Assembly (NCBI GenBank): GCA_964585685.1
Contig: CAZPEP010000055.1
Coordinates: forward strand, 34,587-98,586
Direction of reading: 5' to 3'
DNA from: JALHVH01 sp964585685
Lineage (GTDB): Bacteria > Acidobacteriota > Aminicenantia > Aminicenantales > Saccharicenantaceae
Length of the DNA: 64,000 bases
Shown: in pieces, positions 8,386-15,718 of the stretch
Layout of the letters: the number at the start of each line of letters is the position of its first letter
How positions within the stretch are numbered: the first letter of the stretch is position 1
The notes under the pieces: generated by a model
What the model saw: the letters and a program-made list of their open reading frames with translations, nothing else
Database searches by the model: none
Told to the model about the DNA's origin: nothing
Position numbers and translations under genes: made by a program

Positions 8386-9654
8386 ATGGACAAAGCGATC
8401 CTCGTCAACCTGGCCACGACCAAGAAGGAGAAGCAGGAGGCCCGCGACTCAATGGCCGAGCTCGCCGGGCTGGCCTCCGCCGGCGGGGCCCGGGTGGTCG
8501 GGACCGTCTTCCAGAACCGTCCCCGGGCGAGCGTCCGGAGCTTCCTGGGCTCGGGCAAGGTCGAGGATGTCCACGAACTGAGGAAGCAACTCGGCGCCGA
8601 CCTCGTCATCTTCGACCACGACCTGACGCCAATCCAACAGCGGAGCCTCGAGGAGGAGATCGGGGTTCGCGTCATCGATAGGACCCAGCTCATCCTCGAT
8701 ATCTTCGGCCTGCGGGCGCGGACGAACGAAGGCAAGCTCCAAGTCGAGCTGGCCCAGCTGTCCTATCTCCTCCCCCGCCTCACGGGCAAGGGCGTCGCCA
8801 TGTCCCGTCTCGGGGCCGGCATCCGGACCAGGGGGCCCGGCGAACAAAAGCTCGAAGAAGAACGCCGGAGGATCAACGATCGGATCGCGAAGGTCCGGAA
8901 GGACATCCTGGCCGTCCAGACGAGGCGGGCGGGCCAGCGGGAGAGCCGCCGGAAGAGCCCCGTCCCCACCGTCTCCCTGGTGGGGTACACGAGCGCCGGA
9001 AAATCCACCCTGTTCAATACGCTGGCCCGGGAGCGGCGGTACACGTCGCCGAACCTCTTCGCGACCCTCGACCCGGTCCTGCGCCGCGTCTCCTACCCGG
9101 ACGGCCTGTATTTTTACCTCTCGGACACGGTGGGATTCATCCGGAAGCTCCCCACCCAGCTGGTGACGTCGTTCCAGGCCACCCTGGACGAGGTCCGCGA
9201 GGCCAACGCCGTCTGCCACATCATCGACGCGACGAGCCCTCGCGCCAGAGAACAGGCCGCGGCCGTCGACGGCGTCCTGGACCGGATCGGCGTCACGGAC
9301 GTCCCGGTGGTCCGGATCTTCAATAAGATCGACCTCATGGGCGAGACCGAGCGGGCGGACCTCCTCCGGCGGAACACGGCCCCGGAGGCCCGGACCCTCT
9401 ACCTCTCGGCACTGTCGGGGGAAGGGACCGGGGACCTGATGGGAAGGCTCCGGGAGATCCTCTTCCGCGACCACCGGCCGTTCACGTTCAGCATCCCGGC
9501 GGACCGCGAGGACCTGGCGCGGTCCCTGCCCCAGCGTTCCATGGTCTTGAAGAGGCGGGAACGGGAAGGCATCATGGAGTTCAAAGTCATAGCCGACCCG
9601 GCGGTCGTTGCGAGCTATCTCCCCTACCTCCGGCAAGGAGAAGACCTATGGTGA
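8386..9654 (+). CDS. hflX: GTPase HflX
   Basis: A 422-residue ribosome-associated GTPase. It has the N-terminal HflX domain (GSGKVEDVHELRKQLGADLV, FDHDLTPIQQRSLEEE, VIDRTQLILDIFGLRA), the glycine-rich linker SRLGAGIRTRGPGEQKLE, and the G domain with G1 GYTSAGKST near 200, G3 DTVGF and G4 NKID. HflX splits stalled 70S ribosomes under stress. The gene follows miaA directly, a frequent pairing. Its stop overlaps the ATG of the next gene (ATGGTGA). Confidence 0.95.
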   Translation: MDKAILVNLATTKKEKQEARDSMAELAGLASAGGARVVGTVFQNRPRASVRSFLGSGKVEDVHELRKQLGADLVIFDHDLTPIQQRSLEEEIGVRVIDRTQLILDIFGLRARTNEGKLQVELAQLSYLLPRLTGKGVAMSRLGAGIRTRGPGEQKLEEERRRINDRIAKVRKDILAVQTRRAGQRESRRKSPVPTVSLVGYTSAGKSTLFNTLARERRYTSPNLFATLDPVLRRVSYPDGLYFYLSDTVGFIRKLPTQLVTSFQATLDEVREANAVCHIIDATSPRAREQAAAVDGVLDRIGVTDVPVVRIFNKIDLMGETERADLLRRNTAPEARTLYLSALSGEGTGDLMGRLREILFRDHRPFTFSIPADREDLARSLPQRSMVLKRREREGIMEFKVIADPAVVASYLPYLRQGEDLW

Positions 9655-10970
9655 AGAAGATCCTCCTCGTCGCCGGTCTCGCTGCCCTGGCCTGGTCCTG
9701 CGCCACGTTCAAGCCCCTTCCTCCCTCCTTCTACGTGGAAGACCTCCCCCAATCCCTCACGACGGCGATGACGCTCGAACAGCGGATCGCCGCGGAAGAG
9801 GCCTGGCAGGACTTGCGGTCCGGGATGAGCGACAGGGCCGGGAAGGCGTTCGCCAAGCTCGGGCCGGGGAGCCCCGTGTCCCAGCTCGGCCGGGGTTTCC
9901 TCGCCCTGCAGGCCCAGAACCTCCAGACCGCAGAGCAAAGCTTCAAGGAGGCGCTGGGGCGCGATCCCGGGCTCGTCCTGGCCCACATGGGATTGGCCCA
10001 GGTCGCCCTGGCCCGAGGCGACGAGGATCAGGCCTATTCCCAGTATCGGGAGATCCTCAAGAGGGAACCGGACCACAGCTGGGCAAAGCCTCGGCTTGAG
10101 GCCCTCCGGTTGAAGAGGACCGAGGAATTAACGGCCGAGGCCAGACGGGCCGTCGCCGCCGGGGATCCCGAGGCCGGCAAGAGGGCCTATCTCAGGGCCC
10201 TCTTCTATTCCCCGGAATCCATCGAGGCCAACCTCGACCTCGCCAGGATCTACAGGAAGGAGAAGAACGCCCAGAGCGCCGCTCTCCATTACAGGGCCGC
10301 GAATGCCGGCGCCCCCAAGGACCGGACCATCCTGAAGGAATACGCCGAGACCCTGTCCGAGGCCGAACAGTACGGCAGGAGCCTGGACGTCTATGAGCTC
10401 CTGGCCGAAGGGGATCCCAAGGACAAGGCCGTCCGGGACCGGATCGAAAGCCTGAAGAACAGGCTGGGGATCTATGAGCTTCCGAGCCTCTACAAAGACA
10501 TCCCGGCCTCAGGAGCGATCTCGAGGGAGGAGTTGGCCGCCCTGGTCGCCGTGAAGCTCAAGAGCGTCTTTGACGGAGGAGAGGCGCCGCCGACCATCCT
10601 CGTCGATATCGCGACGTCCTGGGCCTCCCGGTTCATCCTGAAGGTCACGTCCCTGGGCGTCATGGAATCCTACGAGAACCACACGTTCCAGCCCAGGAAG
10701 ATCATCAACCGGGCCGAGCTGGCCGAGACGCTTGTCAGGCTGGTCAATTTCCTGAAGAACAAGGGGTACCGGTTCTCACCCCAGATGACCCCGGACAGGG
10801 TCCAGATCTCCGACGTCCCGCCGGACAATTATTTCCACGCGCCGATCGTACAGATCGTCGCCTACCAGATCATGGATCTGGGGCCGCAGAGGACCTTCCG
10901 GCCGGACGCCGTCGTCGGGGGCAAGGAGGCCATCGGGGCACTGGACATCATCCGGGGATTGATGAAATAG
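9648..10970 (+). CDS. Lipoprotein with TPR repeats and SLH-like domains
   Basis: The 440-residue protein begins with a short signal peptide and lipobox LAWSCAT (Cys near 18). Several TPR units follow (about 55-280; for example the PGLVLAHMGLAQVALARGDE and PESIEANLDLARIYRKEKNA units). The C-terminal 160 residues look like S-layer homology repeats: AISREELAALVAVKL, ITSLGVMES-type turns with NRAELAETLVRLVNF, and VQIVAYQIMDLGPQRTFRPD. SLH domains bind cell-wall polysaccharide. In a diderm the protein may tie the outer membrane to peptidoglycan. It overlaps hflX and precedes pgsA. Confidence 0.8.
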   Translation: MVKKILLVAGLAALAWSCATFKPLPPSFYVEDLPQSLTTAMTLEQRIAAEEAWQDLRSGMSDRAGKAFAKLGPGSPVSQLGRGFLALQAQNLQTAEQSFKEALGRDPGLVLAHMGLAQVALARGDEDQAYSQYREILKREPDHSWAKPRLEALRLKRTEELTAEARRAVAAGDPEAGKRAYLRALFYSPESIEANLDLARIYRKEKNAQSAALHYRAANAGAPKDRTILKEYAETLSEAEQYGRSLDVYELLAEGDPKDKAVRDRIESLKNRLGIYELPSLYKDIPASGAISREELAALVAVKLKSVFDGGEAPPTILVDIATSWASRFILKVTSLGVMESYENHTFQPRKIINRAELAETLVRLVNFLKNKGYRFSPQMTPDRVQISDVPPDNYFHAPIVQIVAYQIMDLGPQRTFRPDAVVGGKEAIGALDIIRGLMK

Positions 10971-10990
10971 GACATGACGACAAGATAAAC

Positions 10991-11572
10991 ATGAGCGCGA
11001 GATTCTGGAAAGAACTGTCTCTCCCCCCCAATCTTCTGACCCTGTCCAGGGTCCTGCTCGTGCCTGTGTTCGTCTGGATGATGCTCGCCGGCCGACCGCG
11101 GGAAGCGTTCCTCGTCTTCCTCCTCGCGGGCCTAACCGACGGCCTCGACGGCCTCGCGGCCAGGCTTTGGCACCAGAAATCGAGGCTCGGGCTCTGGCTC
11201 GATCCGATCGCCGACAAGCTCCTCCTGACGTCGGCCTTCGTCCTCCTTGGTCTCCCCGGCGTCAGCCGCCCCAACGCCATTCCCTTCACGGTTGTCGCCA
11301 TCGTGATCGGGCGCGATGTCTGCATCGCCATCGGCGCTTTCGTGCTCCTTTTGTGGAAGGGGCAGAAAGCCTTCTTCCCGACCCTCCTAGGGAAGGTCAG
11401 CACGGTCGCCCAGGTCCTGACGGTCCTCGCGGTGCTCGTCCTGAACGCCCGGGGGGCGGCGTTCCCTCACCTGAGCTGGGCCTATGACGCGACGGTCGTT
11501 GCCACCGTCGCTTCCGGCGTCCAGTACTTCATCATGTCTCTACCGCTGCTTGCGAAGCGGAAGAGATCCTAG
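10991..11572 (+). CDS. pgsA: CDP-alcohol phosphatidyltransferase
   Basis: The 193-residue integral membrane enzyme carries the full CDP-alcohol phosphotransferase signature D-x2-DG-x2-AR-x8-G-x3-D-x3-D: Asp50, Asp53, Arg58, Gly67, Asp71 and Asp75. Five to six hydrophobic helices follow. The likely reaction is CDP-diacylglycerol plus glycerol-3-phosphate to phosphatidylglycerophosphate. The N-terminus NLLTLSRVLLVPVFVWMM matches PgsA and cardiolipin-synthase-like members, so the acceptor alcohol is not certain. It is the last gene of the plus-strand run that starts at 3642. Confidence 0.88.
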   Translation: MSARFWKELSLPPNLLTLSRVLLVPVFVWMMLAGRPREAFLVFLLAGLTDGLDGLAARLWHQKSRLGLWLDPIADKLLLTSAFVLLGLPGVSRPNAIPFTVVAIVIGRDVCIAIGAFVLLLWKGQKAFFPTLLGKVSTVAQVLTVLAVLVLNARGAAFPHLSWAYDATVVATVASGVQYFIMSLPLLAKRKRS

Positions 11573-11724
11573 CCTTCAATATCCATCCTGATCTCGATCC
11601 GGGTGCGATCCCGGGAAGCCAACGTCAGCGATCACCTGCGGGCACGCTCATGAACCCCTTTCTTCGGACCGGAACCCGCCTGCCGACCGTCAGGCACGAC
11701 ACCTCGCTGGGCCTTTAATTCTTC

Positions 11725-11847
11725 CTAGAACGCTCTCGGGAAGACGATTCGTATTTTTCTCATGGGCTTGATGTCTTGCAGCTTGCGATCGCCGGTTACC
11801 ATGACATCTGTGTTTTCGATCACATTCGTGTCGAAGAGGACTATCAT
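11725..11847 (-). pseudogene. PIN-domain toxin (VapC type) with its middle deleted
   Basis: The reverse strand from 11847 reads MIVLFDTNVI, the exact start expected of a PIN-domain ribonuclease with its first metal-binding Asp. It then continues in the same frame straight into DVMVTGDRKLQDIKPM and IRIVFPRAF, which is how such toxins end (TGD with the last acidic residue, then the final strand). The product is only 40 residues against about 130 for the family, so roughly 80-90 codons between the first strand and the C-terminal part are missing without a frame change. The start overlaps the stop of an antitoxin-like gene (ATGA). The toxin must be inactive. Confidence 0.75.
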
Positions 11848-12014
11848 GAAACTTCGCGGAATACATCATCGTCGGTCAGATATCCCCTTGCCTCCGCGAA
11901 AGGCATGGTCTTCTTTCGGAGTGCTTCAAAGTGATCGATACGGAGTTGGCGGCGGATCACCTTTGGTTTTGCCCTTTGTGGCAAAACCGCAAAGCGAGGC
12001 GGTTTGTCAGGCAT
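11844..12014 (-). CDS. Small antitoxin of a VapBC-like pair
   Basis: Up to 56 residues from the ATG at 12014. The C-terminal half, IRRQLRIDHFEALRKKTMPF then AEARGYLTDDDVFREVS, has the pattern of short antitoxins that precede PIN toxins, and its stop overlaps the ATG of the truncated toxin. The first 18 residues are encoded by a strong inverted repeat and may not be authentic; a GTG further in is possible. The start codon lies inside the last codons of the upstream antitoxin gene, so the four small genes form one tight run. Confidence 0.55.
   Translation of the reverse strand: MPDKPPRFAVLPQRAKPKVIRRQLRIDHFEALRKKTMPFAEARGYLTDDDVFREVS
11965..11988. repeat. Perfect 9-bp inverted repeat (hairpin)
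   Basis: GGTTTTGCC, six bases, then GGCAAAACC. It lies just downstream of the CopG-like antitoxin stop and inside the N-terminal codons of the VapB-like frame. No T-run follows on the minus strand. It may be the trailing hairpin of the upstream toxin-antitoxin pair, or the scar where two modules were joined. Confidence 0.6.
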
Positions 12015-12291
12015 TCTTTCTTTCGCTCAGTATCCCACGAAGATATTTATGCAAGATGCTCGAGATAAGCGTTTGATACGGCAGACCTTCTTCAACCGCT
12101 TTAGCCTGAATCCCCAATAAATCCCGTTCGGACAATCGGATATTTATCCTTTTGTTCTTCTGAAGAGTATTGCGGGCATATTGCCGCAACTTAGCTATTT
12201 CTTCTTCTCGGTTTCTTATCGGCTTCCACTCCCCACGCTCATAGGATCCCAATACCCTTTTCTCTTCCGGGTCAAGAATCATCTTTTTCAT
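12007..12291 (-). CDS. CopG/BrnA-like antitoxin
   Basis: 94 residues. The N-terminal half is charged (MILDPEEKRVLGSYERGEWK). The C-terminal half is a ribbon-helix-helix: KNKRINIRLSERDLLGIQAK then AVEEGLPYQTLISSILHKYL. This is the layout of CopG/BrnA-type antitoxins that bind their own operator and cover the partner toxin. It overlaps the stop of the upstream BrnT-like gene by 4 bases, which fixes the start and the pairing. AT content is higher than in the surrounding genes, a common sign of an acquired module. Confidence 0.8.
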   Translation of the reverse strand: MKKMILDPEEKRVLGSYERGEWKPIRNREEEIAKLRQYARNTLQKNKRINIRLSERDLLGIQAKAVEEGLPYQTLISSILHKYLRGILSERKNA

Positions 12292-12566
12292 GTCTTGTCT
12301 CCCAAATATTGTTTTGTTGCCTTCCGGCTTGGAACGATGGTTTTGAGCTCAATTTCGTTGCCGTGCTGTTCGTAAGGCACTAAGAATGCATATCCATCGA
12401 TTTCCATGATCGCTATTTTCTGTCCAGGATATTTCGTTTGATTAGGGTTATCAACAATTTCAAGCACGTTATCCTGTTCAAACAGAACCACAATCTGTTC
12501 AAAACAAACGCCTTGCTCACGTTTTAGCCATTCGTTTTTATTTTCATCCCATCGGAGGTGTTTCAT
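12288..12566 (-). CDS. BrnT-like toxin
   Basis: 92 residues with the BrnT-type framework: an N-terminal WDENKNEWLKREQGVCFEQI strand-helix, a VLFEQDNVLEIVDNP strand, and the C-terminal IVPSRKATKQY close to the ISARKA motif of BrnT. BrnT toxins are small ribonucleases of the RelE-like fold. The partner antitoxin follows with a 4-base overlap. The order toxin then antitoxin fits brnTA. Assignment rests on pattern, not on a search. Confidence 0.72.
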   Translation of the reverse strand: MKHLRWDENKNEWLKREQGVCFEQIVVLFEQDNVLEIVDNPNQTKYPGQKIAIMEIDGYAFLVPYEQHGNEIELKTIVPSRKATKQYLGDKT

Positions 12567-12673
12567 AATGGCAAGATATACGAATGCATGCCTATTGTCA
12601 ACACATTGTCATCTGGTTATTCTTCTGGTCTCAGGCCGACGTTGGGGCGCAGCGTAGCCGCGGCCCGTGTAGT

Positions 12674-13477
12674 TTATCGTTCGGCGCGCCCTTTGAGTGC
12701 CGACGCTTCGACGCCGGCGATCTCGGCGAGCCGGCGCGTCGAGTCCTCGAGCGGCTTGAGGGAGACATCTGCGCCGGAATAGCGCTCATAGTAGCCAAAA
12801 GGATTGTCGAGATCCCTGATGAGCATCAGGAGAAAGATCATCAGATACGAGATGACGCCTACGAAAAACAGCGACTCGTAAAATGGTTCGATCCTGGCCA
12901 ATATGAGCCCTATGCAGAGAAGGCCGGTGATGATGTCGGCCAGCATGTAGCCCGCGGAAATGAAGGACGTTTCCCGAATAGTGTGAATGCGGATGAGGGT
13001 GCGCCGGAGATTGCTCTGCTCCTGCTTCAGTCGGGCCAACAATGTCCCTTGGGTCCATTTTTCCATCACGGCGAACTGGGGAGTCAGCGAGTTCACGTGC
13101 TCCAGCAATTCCGCCGTGCGGTGCTTCTTATGGAACCAGCCCAGGATTTCGTTGCTCAATTGCGATATAAGGATCAGGCACGGGCCGACTTCGGCTTCGG
13201 GTCTCGCCATTCTGATGCCGGACACTTCCTGCGCCAGGTTCTCCAGGCATGCGCTCAACTCGCCCGGAAGACGCTCGCTTTCCTTGAAATCCGACAGGAC
13301 GCCGCTCAGGAGAAACCCCATCAGGAAGACGTTGGCGGCCACGATCCCGGAGAACAACGGGTTGATCGAGAGCGCTTCCCACCCCAGGAAATGAACGACG
13401 AGTTTTGCGCCCACAACGACAGAAACCATGGCGCTTACGCGCAGAAGAAGGCGGTGTCGGCTATTGATGGTCATCAT
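12674..13477 (-). CDS. Bestrophin-like (DUF4239-type) membrane protein
   Basis: 267 residues with two hydrophobic segments near the N-terminus (about 10-60) and two more around 170-220, separated by a long charged helical region. The C-terminal LMLIRDLDNPFGYYERYSGA is the conserved DLDxPF motif of bestrophin-like DUF4239 proteins, often thought to be ion channels. It is the last gene of the seven-gene minus-strand operon and starts 36 bases after the outer-membrane barrel gene. Why a channel-like protein follows polysaccharide genes is unknown. Confidence 0.65.
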   Translation of the reverse strand: MMTINSRHRLLLRVSAMVSVVVGAKLVVHFLGWEALSINPLFSGIVAANVFLMGFLLSGVLSDFKESERLPGELSACLENLAQEVSGIRMARPEAEVGPCLILISQLSNEILGWFHKKHRTAELLEHVNSLTPQFAVMEKWTQGTLLARLKQEQSNLRRTLIRIHTIRETSFISAGYMLADIITGLLCIGLILARIEPFYESLFFVGVISYLMIFLLMLIRDLDNPFGYYERYSGADVSLKPLEDSTRRLAEIAGVEASALKGRAER

Positions 13478-13513
13478 TGCCTTTCTCTATCTGATTGTCT
13501 CGAACAATGCTTA

Positions 13514-14434
13514 TCAGAACATGAACATGATCTCGGAAGCGATCACGTTATCCGAAATGTTCATGTCCGGCCGGGTGGAGATCTTTTTCTTGTAATTCTC
13601 CCGGAATACCAGGAAGAGTTGTTTCTGAAGCGGGATCCTGATCTCCAGAAGAAAGTTGTGATGGCGGTCGTGCCGGCCGAAGTTCCTGTTGTTTGCGATA
13701 TCGGTGACATAGCGTCTCCAGGCCAGCCGGTAGCGGACGAACAGGTTGAGGCCGCTGGGTCTGGCATAGCTGGCCGCGGCCATGACCTCGGGCTTTTTGT
13801 ACGAATAATTGATCTCACGGGCGTTTTCGCGGCCCCAGGAGAATCCGAGCCGCGGCGTCAGCGAGGGACTGATCCTGTAGTGCACTTCCGTGGCCCAAGT
13901 ATTCCTGGTCATATTGCGGCCGGGAGCGGTCAGCCCATAATCCTGCCGCTCGCGTTTGACCTCGAGCCTCAACGCGAGCGATTTCGAGAGGCTCACCCTG
14001 TACATGGCGCTCAAAGCCCGGCTGTCGTAGAGGATATCGCCGGATGACTGGCTCACATAAAGCAGGCGGCCCGGGGCGGAGGACCATTCGACCCCGAACC
14101 GATGGATGCCCGAGCGGAGTTCCAGACCGCCCAGGGCCTGCACATAGGTGGCGACCGAGTAATTTTGGTAACGATTCAATCGCAGGCTGAACATGGGGAT
14201 CAAGGTTATCTTTTTACCGAGCGGAAGATCGCCTTGGACCTGTCCGCCCAATCCCGTGATCCAGTCCGGCTTGGACACACCCAATTCCTGGAAGATATTG
14301 CTCTCGCGGGCCAGCCCCGCGCTCAAGCGGAATTCCCGAAAACGGAACGCGGCGCCCTCCAGGGGGATGGATCGAACGGCCAGGCCGATGAGCGCGGCCG
14401 CGAAGAATCTCATTTTTGCCGAGTTGCGTCTCAT
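13514..14434 (-). CDS. Outer-membrane beta-barrel protein
   Basis: 306 residues with a signal peptide (cut near EGAA-FRF) and a regular alternation of polar and hydrophobic residues through the chain (for example KITLIPMFSLRLNRY and LNLFVRYRLAWRRYV). The last residues, NVIASEIMFMF, end in Phe as BAM-inserted barrels do. An AAAGGAG site 6 bases before the ATG fixes the start. It is 12 bases behind the kinase gene, so it belongs to the glycosyltransferase operon and is a candidate for surface display or export of its product. About 14-16 strands are plausible. Confidence 0.75.
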   Translation of the reverse strand: MRRNSAKMRFFAAALIGLAVRSIPLEGAAFRFREFRLSAGLARESNIFQELGVSKPDWITGLGGQVQGDLPLGKKITLIPMFSLRLNRYQNYSVATYVQALGGLELRSGIHRFGVEWSSAPGRLLYVSQSSGDILYDSRALSAMYRVSLSKSLALRLEVKRERQDYGLTAPGRNMTRNTWATEVHYRISPSLTPRLGFSWGRENAREINYSYKKPEVMAAASYARPSGLNLFVRYRLAWRRYVTDIANNRNFGRHDRHHNFLLEIRIPLQKQLFLVFRENYKKKISTRPDMNISDNVIASEIMFMF

Positions 14435-14446
14435 GTCACGCTCCTT

Positions 14447-15718
14447 TCAAACAAGATCGATATCCCGCTCAGCCAGGCTGATCAAGGGTTCAAAACGCGC
14501 GGTCTCCCCGGGCTGGATTACGGCGCGGCAGGCCAGCCGCAAAAAGGCCGAAGCGCGATACCAGGCAAGGGCCGGGGCGGCCAGGACGCCTCCGCCACCC
14601 TCATAGGCATCCTTGAAGGATCCGCCCAATCCGACATATTGATCCGCCCTCCCGGTGTTCTCCACGCCCCGGAGCTCGAGATGGGCTAAAAAGTTCCCGG
14701 CGTCGCGCTCGGCGGGCGCCAGGCAGGCCATGTCCAGGTCCAGGACGGTCATGATCCTTTTGTCGAAGAGGAGCTGCTTATCATAAAAATCGCCGTGGCC
14801 CGGATAATGCGGTCGGCGGGCCGCGTCCATCTTCTCGGCTAGCCTGCAGAGAAGGCTGCGGACCGCGGGCATTCCCCGGAACTCGATCAACTCGATCGCC
14901 GAGGCCCAGCTTTGCAGGATGCCGAACTCTTCGTCCGGACTCTGGACGGGAAGGGGGATCCCGATCGAGGCCCTGTGATAAGCGCAAAGAAGCCGTCCCG
15001 CTTCGGCGGAGGACCGCATGATCTTCGGTGAATCCAGCAGCTCGAAAACCGTTTTGCCCGCAGCCGGGGCTATCAGGGCGGCCCGAAGCTCCCCGCAATA
15101 GCCGATAGGAGCGGGGACTTCAAGCCCGCGGCGCCCGTCAAGCCCGGCGGCCCGAAAAGCCCTGTGGGTATCCAGGAGGCTCGTGGCGGTGTCTTCCAGG
15201 AAGATCTTGACATAGAAATGCACGGACGCGTTTTCCGCGAGGCTTCCTTTATACCTGAGCAGACATTTGCGGCTCGGCCAGTAGCTGAGAGGCTGGACGG
15301 CTCGCAGATGAAAACCCCGCCATCCTGTCTCGGCGCCGTCGAGCACGGGCCCGATGAAGTTTCGGGCTTTAAAGGGGGAGGCTGCGATCCTCAGGTAGGG
15401 CATTCGATAATCGTAAGGGAAACGCTGGACATAGGCGTTCCATTCAGGGACATAGCTGGCTCGGGAAGGGGGGGACGGCCGACGGGGGCGCCCGGGCGGA
15501 AAGAGAAAGGCTACGGCCCAGGCCGTTCCCGTTTCATCCGTGATCTCATAGAGAAAAATGAACATGTTGCCGGGCTTGGGCCAGGCTTTCAGGATCTTAG
15601 CAGAGCGGATCTCGCGCCCCTGGCAGAGATGCCGGCCGAGGATGTCGCGCGCCGTTTCCGGATCAGCCGCCTCTCGGAAGGCCCGAGCGAGTGGGGAGCA
15701 AGGGACGTGGTCAAACAT
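14447..15718 (-). CDS. APH-family phosphotransferase (kinase-like)
   Basis: 423 residues. The C-terminal two thirds are an aminoglycoside-phosphotransferase/choline-kinase fold: catalytic loop HGDFYDKQLLF (catalytic Asp after HG) and metal-binding loop VLDLDMACLAPAERDAGNF in place of IDWE. The N-terminal part contains a LLRYKGSL strand, like the Lys-bearing strand of the ATP lobe. The ATG overlaps the stop of the ABC exporter gene by 8 bases. In a glycosyltransferase operon it most likely phosphorylates a sugar, polyol or lipid-linked glycan rather than a drug; the substrate is not known. Confidence 0.8.
   Translation of the reverse strand: MFDHVPCSPLARAFREAADPETARDILGRHLCQGREIRSAKILKAWPKPGNMFIFLYEITDETGTAWAVAFLFPPGRPRRPSPPSRASYVPEWNAYVQRFPYDYRMPYLRIAASPFKARNFIGPVLDGAETGWRGFHLRAVQPLSYWPSRKCLLRYKGSLAENASVHFYVKIFLEDTATSLLDTHRAFRAAGLDGRRGLEVPAPIGYCGELRAALIAPAAGKTVFELLDSPKIMRSSAEAGRLLCAYHRASIGIPLPVQSPDEEFGILQSWASAIELIEFRGMPAVRSLLCRLAEKMDAARRPHYPGHGDFYDKQLLFDKRIMTVLDLDMACLAPAERDAGNFLAHLELRGVENTGRADQYVGLGGSFKDAYEGGGGVLAAPALAWYRASAFLRLACRAVIQPGETARFEPLISLAERDIDLV

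Noticed and set aside
11762..12076. Plus-strand frame over the toxin-antitoxin region
   Set aside because: The minus strand has overlapping small genes with family motifs; the plus frame has none.
12584..14047. 487-codon plus-strand frame across the bestrophin-like and barrel genes
   Set aside because: It covers two minus-strand genes with clear membrane and barrel features and has no motif of its own.
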